Below are positions 12,310 through 24,800 of a DNA stretch of 60,000 nt, piece after piece; within the stretch, counting starts at the first letter, position 1; every line of letters starts with the position of its first letter. Made by a program: the position numbers and the translations under genes. The DNA lies in contig NC_087062.1 of the NCBI RefSeq assembly GCF_963678635.1, positions 40,163,676 to 40,223,675 of the forward strand. Direction: 5' to 3'. The notes beneath the pieces were generated by a model. It ran no database searches, was not told the origin of the DNA, and was given only the letters and a program-made list of their open reading frames with translations. The DNA comes from Symsagittifera roscoffensis (Eukaryota > Xenacoelomorpha > Acoela > Convolutidae).

Positions 12310-13985
12310 GTAATATGAATTAAATAACTTAATAATAATTTTGAACAAAACCAATCATTCTTATTATATTTTTTCTTTTTTCTTCATAGGCACGATCATC
12401 AATCATCTTCAAAACAAAAAGCGAAATAAAAAACGGAAAACTTTTTCTAGATTCGTAAACTTTCATTAACAAATTTCAATTATCAAGCAGTAAAATTTGC
12501 TCGTACAAAACAATAAATTAATGTATAAAATCTTTTCCCCAAGGCAGTGAATCTACATACAATTGAAAATAATTTAATAATTTTAACCCCCAAATCAAGC
12601 AGTAAACTTCATATTTTTAAAGTGGTAAATTTAAAAAAAAATGTCAAAAAATTGCAAACAGCAGTAAAAACTATTTTCACTCGCCCACAAACTCTATCCA
12701 CAATCGCACAGCTCGCCCACGAAGAATTGTTTAAAATAATGAATTTAAGTTTTAACTTTCATTGAAAACAACTCTAACAAGTTTCAAAACGTTTCAAACT
12801 TCCCTTTAACCTGGTTGGAAAGGAACTATATAAAAATCCAACCTAACTAACGCAAACTTACTAAACCCCACAAATCACAACCTAATATCATGAAAAACAA
12901 AGAAAACCCACGGTACCCAAACTTAGAACTGGATGAATTATTCTTTTGAGGACTACTTTTAAGTCTGAACACAAAAGAACAAAACAGCAAAAAGTCGAGA
13001 GACAAACCCAAAAGAAACAATTTGATTCTTGAGAGAAAATCATAACTAAGACAATAAAAGAAAACACCAGTTATAATGATAAGCACGAAAAGTTGAACTA
13101 AAACAGGACCCTCCAAAAAAGAGAGCATGAAATTATACCCTCACTCCTGGCCTAACCCACCAGAAGAAGACGTCCTGAGCATGCTCTATAGCCGGCCTCA
13201 CCCACCGTGATACATCCACGTTTTGTGACACCCACAGCTCTATTTTTGACGAGAGTTAATCAAGTGTGAGTAGCTCTTAAAAATACCCGAACTAAATTGT
13301 AACGCTTTTGCGATAAAACCTAATACAAGATCGTGACTGAAAAACAAGATAAACAAAGGTTTATATATGAAAAAAAAACAATGTAGTATACAGATAATAT
13401 ACAGCTCAGAGACCAGCAGCAAGGAACTTGACAACCCAATCACACTCCAACTACGGAGTGGCAAGACCCACCTGACATGCTGCCTACAATCACTACACTC
13501 AACGGATTTAAAGTACGACTTGGCATCGCAGCAAAGGAAACCTATTGCAACATAACAATGACCATCTCGATATTCAAGTATACGTACAGATCCGAGTCAT
13601 CAGGCAGTTCATCCAAAGTCAAACCACATGCCACATCCGAACGAGATAGAGAATAGCAACGTTAATTAGTAATGCTCCTATTTTCTAAAATCAACCAGAT
13701 CAACACTCATCACAACCGATCAGAAACCATAATACGATCTCCCGAGACTATCGTGATAACATCTCTTCTTCGAAAACCCGAAAAAAGAATATGCTCGCAT
13801 CCTCTAAAGAAAAACATCATCATCCATCCTACACTACAGTAGAACATTGAAAAACTAAAACTCTCTAGACCCCGGATGGGTGGAACCAGATCTAAAATAG
13901 TATTTATCATTACTTTTTATTATGATCATTTATCTCTATAAAGAACTAAATAGTAACCAATCATATTCCATCAAACTAACATCCT

Positions 13986-14867
13986 ATTTATTTGTAAGTG
14001 TGGAAACTACTTGTAGTTTCAACACCAGAATAATTTGAATTTAACTTAGAATACAGTTGTTCTCATTCTGGAACTAACTCGCGTTAACCGGTGTACACTA
14101 GATCTTTTGAGACTAGGAGATATAAGAGTAAGATTAAAATTGGTATTAGACTAAGAAGTTGCACGAATCTATCCGGCCGAAGATAAGATGGCGTGACGAG
14201 CAGACGTTGTACGTTATCTGAAATTACTCTATGAGTATAGTAATCAATACATAACTCACTATCCATTTTTAGAAATCTCGTCCCATAACTTCAAAAAATG
14301 CAATGGCTGCAAATATTTATCAACTTTGTGCAGGGGCAGATTTCTTAGGAGTTCGACCCCCTCAATAACCAAAGGGGCCCCAATTTGGTATTATTTTATG
14401 ACTTATATTTTCGACGGACCAACGATTTCCAACTGACCACTAGGAAAAAGCCATTGTGAATCACTGTTTTCAGTAAGACTTGGGCAAATGCAGATGGGGG
14501 GCTAAGTGAGGGGGGATAATTTGAGTAGGTTTAGATTGCGAGTAGGCCGTGAGTAACGCAGAAATGTTGCAAGTTTTGCAAATGTTTTTGCGCAAAAAAA
14601 TGTAAAGATTGCAATCCGTTATAATCAATTATAAAGGACTTTAAATGGATTATAATCCAATTTAATGGATTTTAATGGATTACGTTTGTTTTTACGAAAA
14701 TAATCGATTATAATGACAATATAATCGTTTTCCTGTTCTAAATTTGCAACAATAATGGATTATGAGGCAACATTTCTTACTAAATTTTTCCATTATAATC
14801 AAATAATATCCATGGAACTCCGGTGCGGGTGGGATTTTGTTGACAAAGATTCAAGCCTGCCCACTTC
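13986..14867. other. Non-coding stretch with AT-rich palindromic repeats
   Basis: No gene is visible. It contains a perfect 8-bp-arm hairpin (14003-14020, GAAACTAC-TT-GTAGTTTC) right after element A. From about 14600 to 14815 there is a cluster of TATAATC/GATTATA words, including ATAATCGATTATAAT. A similar TATAATCG cluster occurs at 38830-38945. Confidence 0.6.
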
Positions 14868-15225
14868 GGCTCTTTTTCCTTCCCCCACCTGCAAAACTTA
14901 ATTGGTGAAATTTTGTTCACGTTATCCGAAAGTTATGAAACTAATAAAGTTGCAAGCTAATAAGGCCATGACAAACATATTTCGTGTTCATGATTAACCT
15001 TGTAAAACCCCTCGTTATGCCATAAAACTGATGCTTATGTGAGGTGGGAGGGAAGGATGAAAAAAGAGCTAAACTTGGTATGATTGAACAATCTGAAAAT
15101 TGTGGCAACATTTGTTCTTCATACTTTATATTATCGTTACATCAACCGTTTCGCCATAACATGTAAGACAATTCTTTGTTTAAAAAATAGAAAGTTTGAA
15201 AGGTGGGGGAAAGTGAAAAAGAGCC
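14868..15225 (+). mobile_element. MITE-like element, complete copy
   Basis: The 358-bp segment is bounded by inverted repeats: GGCTCTTTTTCC...CCCCCACCT at the left and AGGTGGGGG...GAAAAAGAGCC at the right. A second internal copy of the right-end motif (GAGGTGGGAGGGAAGGATG) lies near 15041. Related copies are at 259-617 and, shorter, at 26844-27039 in intron 5. It has no ORF, consistent with a non-autonomous DNA transposon. Confidence 0.7.
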
Positions 15226-15534
15226 AAACGCTTTTACTGGACGAAAAATAGGGATATTTTGAAAAGGTGGTTAAACTGTTTGTGAAGTTGATTGTGAAGT
15301 GCACATTTGCTAAAACCCTTGATCAATCTCTGCGTATGATCGCAAAAATGCTAACCATATTCTCAAAATAAGAAAAGCTAAATCAAAATTTTAAAGTAAT
15401 TTTTAATAGTGTGGCACCTGCTCAATACATTAATATTTAATTTTGATATTTTCTATGCCATTTTTTTAGTTGCGATTACACATTTTAAAACCGTCCATAC
15501 TCTTTCTTAGTCCTGTAAAAAAAAAGAATTAAAA

Positions 15535-15816
15535 ATGGGGAAAAGTAAATTCTACGTGTTCAATTTCTGGGGCTTCTCAGCGGTAGCGATAGTAATTACC
15601 TCTTATTATTACATCGCTAATTTAACCCTCTACGGAATCCCGAAGTTCGCCGAGCCCTACGCTTCGTTTCTCGGTTTCGACACTGAGCTTACTTCAGATA
15701 ATGACGTCACGAGTGTGAAATACGAGCCGAAGGGACCGATTGTGTTGCACGAGAACGACTATCTGTTGCTGAACACGGAGAGGTGCAAGTTTGTGCGCCA
15801 CAAGAGGGCTAAAAAG
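15535..15816 (+). CDS. GT31 exon 1 (cytoplasmic tail, membrane anchor, stem)
   Basis: It encodes 94 residues from ATG 15535. MGKSK is a short basic cytoplasmic tail, followed by the hydrophobic anchor (FWGFSAVAIVITSYYYIA). The stem ends in LLLNTERCKFVRHKRAKK. The exon end was chosen at AAAAAG before GCGAGA, because it keeps phase 0 with exon 2 and leaves the usual few residues between the cysteine and the VLFVIVT strand. An upstream GT donor (TTT before GTGCGC) would also keep phase but is weaker and shortens this linker. Confidence 0.8.
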
Positions 15817-18800
15817 GCGAGAAACCATATCATATATATTTTTGACTCTTTTCTAGCTATCTACTCCCTTCTTAAACTTTTTCTCGAAAGTGACTTTACC
15901 GATGTCAAAACACAACACCAATAGAAAGAACGGCTACTCCCATAAGTTCCTGAATAATCCACTAATCTCTTTTTTACCTAATCATACCTTCTACGGATTC
16001 TCGTATAAAAAAGTTGCAGCCTTACGTAAAGGCCTTTTTTTGTCATTTTGACCGTTTTTTGAAATTTTTGAATTTCCTCAAAAGCGACTCCCCCGAATGT
16101 AGAATTAAGGCTGCCATCGAAGAAACTAGTGGAATGTTTCTGAATAAGGTATAAAATAGTTTCGGACTTGGAAAAAGTCCATTTGTGAAAGATTGACCGT
16201 TTCTCGGAAACTTCTGCTGTTTTTTGAAAAATTACCCTGCCTTATCTGAAAAGAAGGGTTCAATCGAAAAAAAAAACAATTTTTGAATTTGAAAATTCAT
16301 TTTTCTTAAATGTTCACCGTTTTTTGGAAATTTCCTTAACTTTGTCTAGAACTACCTTGCCAAATCTGAGATTAAGGGCTCAATGTTTTAGAAGAAAAAT
16401 ATTTTGGATTTGAGACAAATTTGTTCTTAAAGTGTGGACCATTTTTGGATAAAAAATTTGTTTTTATGGAAAACTATCCTGCCAAATCTGAGCATAAGAT
16501 TAGAAAGGAAACAATGAGTAGAAGGAATCTCCTCTAATTAAGCGGCTAAAATGATACTTTTATAGTTTGGGTAAAATCTAGTCTTTGGAATTTTAAAAGT
16601 TTTCTATTTCCTCCCGCATCAGTACATTCTAGAATATAATCTTCAATACATCAACGAATCCCATTTTATAATCTTCAAAATATCAAACACGTACCTCCAG
16701 ATTTAGCTGGACTACTATTTTATAGACGCCAAAAATGAATGACGTAAAATGAATGCCGTAACATCTACGACTATTTTCTAGTTTCCCTTTTTTTCTGTGA
16801 TTCGATTTGCCAAAGCTTATTTCAACTTTCTTTAGGTTTTCTCAGTTCCACTAAAACTCAGTTGCAAGCTTGAACAAGTAGACAAATGTTTGCAACATTT
16901 TATACACGCAAACTGCCGTATGATTTTTTGATCATTTTTATAAAAATAATTTTAAGAAGGGGTAGGAAACTGGAAAAGATCCATAAGAATGTAAAAAGGG
17001 GTCCTTTGGAAAAATTGGCATTCAGAATTGAGGATTCTACCCTGGGCACCCTACTGAATAGCTGGTATTGCTGGTAATTTGATGTTTTTAAGACATCCAT
17101 CATTTTACTTTCAGTCGCATCCCTGCTGCCGAGTCGAGATTTTCACCTAATTTGAAGCAAGATTCGAGCGGCTTGAGCAGTTTTTTCAGACGATTGCGCT
17201 CAAAATCTTGCTTCAAAATGAGCGGTTTGAGAGGTTAATAAAAAAACGCTCAAAAACGGCCCAAATCTTACACGTTAAAACTTTTATTTAGGTGGTGCTG
17301 TTTGTGATTGTGACTATGAGCAGGAACTACTACACCAGACAGCAGCTGAGACTCTCATGGGCACTCCCGGACATAGAGGACGACGTCAGATTTGAGGTAT
17401 GCCAAAGTGACAGCTTCTTCTCAGTAACAGATTGTGTAACTAGATTTCGTAGTTTGACCGACAATCCACAGTGGCACAAAGGCTATAGTCACAATGAGTC
17501 GCAACATAAATTCACGATATATGATCGAAATGAGTCGCAACATAAAGTCGCAACATAAAGTCTCCAAATGTGGTCGAATTGAGTTGTTGTGATTTCTGTT
17601 TTTAACTCTCGTATTTTGACATCTAGCTCTTAATTAGATACATATTAATTTGTGTTTATTCTAAGTCCATAGGACTTCGCGGTACTTTTGTATATCTCTG
17701 TAGAAAAGAAAAATTTTATTTTAACACCTTCCACTTTTTCTTTCAATTTTAGATTAGTTAGTTTTAGTATAACAGTGTTATTTGAACACTTCTTATGATG
17801 GCGCAGACTACGGATCCGAATTTGCGGGGAATTCCCGCTTTTGGCCAAACCACACTGCAGAACCCCCCACCCATAGGAAGAATTGGACCGACCAACTCCT
17901 CCTCGCAACTATCGTCAAAGAGAACATGACATCGAAAAGTTGAAAGATCTAGTGGAGTCGGAGATTGATATCTCAAGTCTAGAAAGCGCCCAAACTTCCG
18001 AAAATGACCATCAGAGGAACGCCAGGGAGGCCAGAAACAAAGACATGATGCGAATTTACGAGAATGCAGAAGGCAAAAAAATCGCGAAGGAAAAACGACA
18101 AATCGGGGGCATGAGAAGAAACAAGGCAGACAAAATAATTATATCAGCCCTATACTTGGCCCTGGGACCCAAAGAGAAAAGAGCATTCTCACAGAAACAC
18201 CCCAGGGTGAAAATTTTATTTATCACATCAAAGAATTTTTCGATTTTCTTGAATTCGATTTTGTGAAACAAGCAAACATCACATTCAAACAATACAAATT
18301 GATGAATCGAAAACAAAAGGATCAAAATACCTGTTTTGGGGAGTAATATAGGGTTGCGCACGAACGATCGAAATTGGAATGTACACAGAGCAAGATTGGG
18401 TAAGAGATGTATTCACCTTTCACATGAAAAACTGTTGAATCGGAAACATTGAATATTTTAAAAGCATTAAATGAGGCAATTATCAATAAAAATGAATTTT
18501 TAATCATTTCAAACTAACCAATATGACGACGGCCAACGACAGCAACAACGGCCAGGTGTACAAAAATTTTAAGACTGTAAAAAGAGAACCAAGTCTGAAC
18601 GTAAAAAGTTGAACTCGTGTGTGAAACGTGGAAATGCAGATGACAAAGTTCAGTTAAACGTTTGCTGGACAAAGGAAACAGTATGTAAAAAATGTAAATA
18701 CAAAAGACACTTTGGGACTATATATGAATTTTTTTAAAACATAATGTTTTTCACGAGTTAAAACTAGGGGAACTACAATTGGAGATTCTTCCCGTCGACA

Positions 18801-21800
18801 AAAAAAACGGGCATTCTTTTGCAGCTTTACCAACGATACAATAAACTTAATTGGCAAGATTAACGTCAGAAAACAAAACACCAACTTTTATTACGTCAGG
18901 ACACGAGAGAAACTTCTTTGGGATTGACAATTTACCCAAACTTGGAATTGAGAACGCTCAAAAACAATGCTTTCATCCGGTAAACAACGTTTCACAGTCA
19001 GATATTTGTAAATCAAACATTTACTCAAGCACAATCCTCAACCTGTTTAAACATCTTAAAGATTTTTTTGGTTAAATAGGAAAAGCCCATCAATTAGAAA
19101 TATCACACTTTTTCAATCATCCTCTAAACCAATTCAAAGCAAGGGTAGGAGAGTACCACTTCATTTACTAGACAGCGTAATTATTGAACTGATAAAAATG
19201 GAGAAAAACGGACGCATCCTGAATTTAGATAAATGTGACGAAGGTTGTTTGATAAGCCATATAGTGATCACAAGAAAACAAACGGTGCGCCAAGCATAAC
19301 CCTTGACTCTAAATTTCCAAACGATCAAAAAATTTCAAAAGAAAAAACACAAATGCCGATTAATGACAAAGTTATCAATAACATCGCCTTACAGCTCAAA
19401 CAACAATTCAGGCGAACTTTGCTTCAGTAGTCTTGATATGAGAGACGGCTAAAGTCACTTAAAACTATGCAATACTACGAGCAAGCAATAAAATTATGTT
19501 CTAGTGGATGGTGAAACCACTGGAACTTACCGTTTTTGACTGGATTTTACGGATTGGAAGACATGACAAACGAATATCTAGGAATAATGGTTTTGTTACC
19601 GAAAGATATTATTTTTTACTAATTGCTTTGTTGACGACTTTTTAATAGCCCCGAAAGCTTCATTGAGATCAAAAATCACCTTTTTGGAACATTTTGAACA
19701 TTTTGAGATCTTTGATTGGGAAAGGCGTTTAAAAAAACTCCCTATTTCGAAAAATATTTCAGAACTAAGAACAACTTTCTGGTCAATAAACCAGTAGAGG
19801 AAACTTGTACCAAATCCAATTTATCAACCCTATGTTTGCCTCTCCGAACTTTATTATTTCAACCGATGTACCTAGCGCAAATAGTATAACTAACTTGATA
19901 GATTTCTTCCAAGGGTCAGAAAAAATGACAAACTCTTACACATTAATTGAAAAAGCGAGGCTTTCAATTTAAGTAACAGACACAATTCGTATTTGCTGTT
20001 TCAATCAGTCTTGTTCAGAGACAAATGTTCTTTTTTGGTTCTTATTCCAACCTTCTTTCATACACTACCTAATTTGAAACTAAATACATAAAACAAATTT
20101 GATTTAATTGAATTTCAGTCTTCTACTAATTCCCAAAAAATTTTAAATAATTCAGAAAAAAAAGGAATGTTTTTTCAGATATGAAAACGACAGAATAACT
20201 CAAATCCAATTGAAGTTACCTACTAAGTACGAGGGAGATTTAAAATTACCTTCATCTCGATTTGTACTTGTGGAACACGGTTCAAACAGACTTATACGTT
20301 TATGGACAATTGAGGATAAAATCTTGTTAGAAATCAAAACATAGGTTGAAAACGGAAAACTTTTGGACAAGTTTGATGCGTACTTAATGGCTTTAAATCG
20401 GGACGTATAAATCAAAGAAGGACTTCTGTTCAATAAAAAAAATTGATCGTCTCAGCAGCTCTCAAAACTCTTTTCATGAGTCTACTTCACGAAACACAAT
20501 CTGGAGAATTCGAAATGATGGTGTTGGCCGAAATCATCTGGTGGCCCTTATTCTTACGGAAACTTATCATCACGGTAGAAACTGTTCGCAATGCAGAACA
20601 GCCGGTAAGAACTTTAATTTTGTTTTGGGAACGGCTAACAAACAGAAACTACCAGAACATAAAAAGCCCAATGAAGAAATTTAACCTCGGTTTTGGCAGC
20701 TCATTGTCAAAAAACTGGGTGGGCGCCTAAAAAATTTTTTGCTATCCATTGATAGAATTACAAAACTTCCTTCGAAAAAGTTGTTAATAACACTTCGACA
20801 CTCACTACACTTTCTCTCTTAACTGATTACTGCAAGCTTCACGAATTTCTGATATCTTGTCAAATAGACTTTGATTGAAGTTTTATATCAAACTATTTCA
20901 AAAATTTCAGCGAGAAGAAAAAATTTAACCTAAGTTGTGTACAGCGGGAGATCATAGATCAAACGGAGTCGTAGAAATTTTGATTCGCACAGTAAAAACG
21001 AAACGCGTGGCAATGTCATTCCACGAACCTAAGGCGACCTCAAGTTTTGCGTTAGGTAAACTCATCTGGAATCTTCGGTCATAAAACATTTAAGAGATCC
21101 CAAAAAACATTTTGGAAGAACCTCGTTTCACACGCAACTCATTTAAATAAGGAAAATCGACCGTGACAAGGCAAGAGCCCAGGACTGGATTACAAACGAC
21201 GATACAGAAGACGGATACTTTGAGGATTCAAAAAGGAGAACAAAGGCTATGAAAGCGACCCAAGGGAGAAAACACAACCCCGTCACATCAAGAGCCTCGC
21301 TGTCGAACCCCTTCAAACAAGGAGGGCACTAGGTTAGGAAGACACTTAATTTTAAAAAGCCAATCTTAATTCACACCACTTATTGGAAAAGTTGTAGTTG
21401 ACTCTAAACATACGATAACCCTTGATAACAGACACTTTCTTCGGAAATTCGACTTTACCTTCAAAAAAAAATTTCCAGCGGCTCCAAAAAACTTAATTAG
21501 CAAAGCTAAAAACTTAGTTAATACTGATGATTTTGGCATGAAAAAAAAAGAGAAACTCTCCGTATAAGAGACTGGCTCGAGCACCTCTGGACCGTCTTTA
21601 TCTCCAAAAACCATGGAATCCACCTCATCGAAGAGGCGAGAATTTGATTCAACATTTTCCTTTCTTTTACTTCCGAACCGGCGTCGATCTTAGACTCAGA
21701 CCATTGGGACAACCTGTTGGATGGTTATTTGGGCACCAATTCCGGTGTCAAATCAGACTTGCAATCTTTCATCTGTGAAGTTTTTTTAGACTCATCGAGA

Positions 21801-24800
21801 CACCAAAACAGTGACAAGCATTCTTCCACTGGCACTGTCACCACCACACTGGGCAAAAGAAAAATCCGACCTCCATCGAGAGCTCTTCTGAAAAAAAAAA
21901 CGATGTAATCTTCTCCGGCCTTACCTTCAAGCTACTCAGCCCTTGGAGAAACCCTGCTCCGACTAAATTCTACGGAGAGAGGAGATTCATAAACAAAGGG
22001 CCTCCAGTGGCGATTGTGAACTTGGTAGAAGAATCGAAAGACTCCCCAATTTCAATTAAGCCCCCACCAAATTTGCAGAAAAAAACTGGACACAGCTGTT
22101 TCCAAATTGATTCTCCATCAGCGTTTTTAACCCCTTCAACCGAGAAATTCAACCCAACGCAACTCTGGTCGCCGAAAGAACTCAATGATCTTCGAAAAAC
22201 CAATCATCGATGGATCCTCAAGTGGTCGTGGCTGGATCACAAACTACTGAGACCCAGATTGACGTTAAGGGACAGGACAACGAGAGACAAAAAACATGGC
22301 AGATCAACTAAACAGTCTTAATGCAGCCTGAGTAAAACAATTTTTTTTTAAATTGACTAAACAAAAACGCTGGTTTTAGATGTACTTGATACCATTGGTC
22401 TTTACTTTTGCAACTTTCTTTTAAGACTATTTTCATATACCCCACCCGTTTTTACAAAAAAGACTTAGTTACATTCAAAGTTTTATTTGGTCTAGACTTA
22501 CTTATTTCCAATATCTGTAACGAACTCTATGCAGCTTGTATACTTTTATCCGTATCATCTCCGTGTAGATTTGTATATTTTCTACTGTATTTTTCAAAGT
22601 TTTTTTGTAAGTTTGTCACATTTTGTTTCAAACTTCGACGCCCGTGGGTTGAAGGGAGAATGGAATGATTTGTGTTTTTTCTCTCTTAATCTTCCTAAAT
22701 AGATACTTGATAGTTTGTGTCTAATCGAGGTCCATTGGACTTTGCGGCACTTTTCCATTCCTATTTGGAAAAGACAGTTCTACCCTAATACCTTCAATAT
22801 CAATTTCTCAATTTTAGATATGTTAGTCTTAGTATACTTCTTATTATGAGTTGCAACATATGGTCAAAGGAGTCGCAACATGTGGGCGAAATGAGTCGCA
22901 ACATAAAGCGGCACTGAGTCGAAGCATAGAGCAGAACTGAATGAAACACCTAACCGCACCATTCATCCATTTTATCATCAAAGAAATATTTACCATACAT
23001 TTGCAAACAGAGCCTTCTTAACTCCCCAGACTGGGCGGTTTTAATCAGCAAAGCACTTTTTTGTGACTCAACGCCGTGTTTTGCGTCAAAACTTTCACAT
23101 AGTACCTCTATTGCAGCCGAAATTGATCAAGCTGAGGTAGACCTGAAGCTAGAGATGAAGTGAGAGCTCGGTCCCATACACTATCATTGCCATAGCATGC
23201 GATCAATTACAAGATCTGTCGGATCTCAAACTGAACGCCTTACCACTTTGCTGAGGGCCTAAAAGAAAACTTGAATGTCAGCGTAATCATAAAAAAATTA
23301 TTAATGAAAGAAAAATAACCGGTTGCTGTAAAAGTAAAAAAACTTCAGTTCAGTTTTGTGCAACAAACTCGGGTTGAGACAAATTTGTAAACTCTACGTA
23401 AGCAAACAAGCAAAACAACGTGGACAAAAACAATTCACTCCAATAAAACGGCTACTTGCTGGTCGGATTTTTGAAGAATGGACGGAATTATTTTGAGTGG
23501 GGTGGTTTTTCTATCCGTTAATTTTCACTTTTTAGCTGAGCGTTCATGCAGAAGCGGAATTAGAGGGGCGGAGAAGCGGAAAATTTGACGGTATTGCGAC
23601 TAAAAATTTGCGCTGAAATTTCTTTTTAGTACTCTGGGGGCGCTCGAAAAAAAAACGGTGACAAAGCCTTTGATTTTTTAAATCCGCCCTTCTTGATAAA
23701 ATTGTATATCCGCGTCTGATCATCTGAAAAATAATGTAGCCAGATGCTCTAGTACTTAGGAAATGATCATTTTTTGTAAAGTTATGGGGGTTTGAAAACT
23801 GTTAAATATAACAATTTGGGATAAAAAATGCAAAATATTTTGCGTTCCTATAACAGGCGTAAGGGGTAAGCGGCCGGCAATCGACAATAATGGAAAAATT
23901 TGATCTCATAACTAGCATACGAGACGCTAAATAAATCCTTATATATTTAACATAGCTTGATAATAAAACAAAAAAAAAGCGAGAAAAAAAATTTTTGATC
24001 ATGTAATAAGTTATTCAAGCAAAAGTTTTTTAATTGGCTGTAAAGTGCAATCGGAACGTTCAAATTTTGCCCTGATGTGCGGGTAGGTTTGTTCTAACTT
24101 CCGATTGTATATCTTGAGCTCAAATTCAAAAAAAACTTTCAACTTTGATCATTTTAATCAAAACTATGGTGGTTCTAATTTTGCCAATTTCTTCAATTGG
24201 GATTACAGGTAATGTATCGTTCTTTAAAGCGTATGCAGTGAACAATCCGGCTCAAAGTCATTCAAAGGCATGCTATTCGATTTAATCAATGTGGTGGTTA
24301 TGCCAAAGATATGACAATAAATTTACATAGCGTTTGGGATCTGAGTTTCCAAAAATCTCTGAAATTTTTTAGTGTTTTTTTAAAATAAAATCTACGCTAT
24401 AGACGTTGGAGGGAAATCAAATCAAAACGTTCACGGTTTTGCCACATTATGATCAGTTTCGCTGTTTGTGTGTTTTTTCTCCAGACAAAACTTTAGTTTT
24501 AAAATAGCTATTTTTGAAAAGAATTTTTTTGCATGTCATCTAAAAAGAACTACTGTCCCAAATTCAAAATATATTTGACATCTGATCGTTTTGTCCAAAG
24601 TTATTGGGGTTTGAAAAGATAAAAACTAGAAAATTGATAGTCATTGCTCTTCTCTGTTGACCAGTTTTTACCAAAGATATAGCAAAACATTTATATTTTG
24701 ACCGGAATGGAATGTATTTAAAAAATTGGCCGGTGGATTTCGGTCCAAGGTGACGCTATTTCATTTCTACTGACGTAACTAATCTGAAATGACTGAAATG

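Larger units (their letters stand above)
2086..13985 (+). mobile_element. Decayed Ty3/gypsy-like LTR retroelement (element A) with duplicated 3' half
   Basis: On the plus strand, in order, there are relics of reverse transcriptase, RNase H, integrase, and then ORFs with a membrane segment and an unknown domain. That order (RT-RH-IN, then extra ORF) is the Ty3/gypsy order with a third, env-position ORF. No gag or protease could be recognised between 2086 and 2690. Everything from about 4440 to 9148 is repeated from 9149 to 13985 with modest divergence, and the second copy is better preserved. Many stops and frameshifts make the element inactive. The base composition is very AT-rich with A-rich coding strands, unlike the host exons. 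Confidence 0.8.
9149..13985 (+). repeat. Element A 3' half, tandem copy 2
   Basis: This is the second and better preserved copy of 4440-9148. It ends just before TAACATCCTATTTATTTGTAAG, where similarity between the copies stops. Within the last about 1.1 kb (12840-13985), both copies share a plus-strand text with many stops and a partly open minus strand. I assign no gene there. Confidence 0.85.
17588..22849 (+). mobile_element. Old LTR retroelement (element B) in GT31 intron 2
   Basis: Related but diverged terminal sequences (17588-17793 and 22671-22849) both begin with TGTG. Both contain the TCCATAGGACTTCG/TCCATTGGACTTTG block and TTTTAGAT...TTAG...AGTATA. A purine-rich tract (22651-22668) precedes the right one, as expected of a polypurine tract. 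Inside, in order, are gag-like, zinc-knuckle-like, reverse transcriptase and integrase relics. It lies in the same orientation as the host gene, so it is removed with intron 2. Heavy decay implies old age. Confidence 0.75.

Noticed and set aside
12847-13464. Minus-strand hydrophobic ORFs at the end of element A
   Set aside because: They lie in the 3' region of a plus-strand element, are A/T-composition driven, and match no family.
20443-20730. ORF in element B that might be a separate gene
   Set aside because: It lies between the RT and integrase relics of the same decayed element and shows no independent features.
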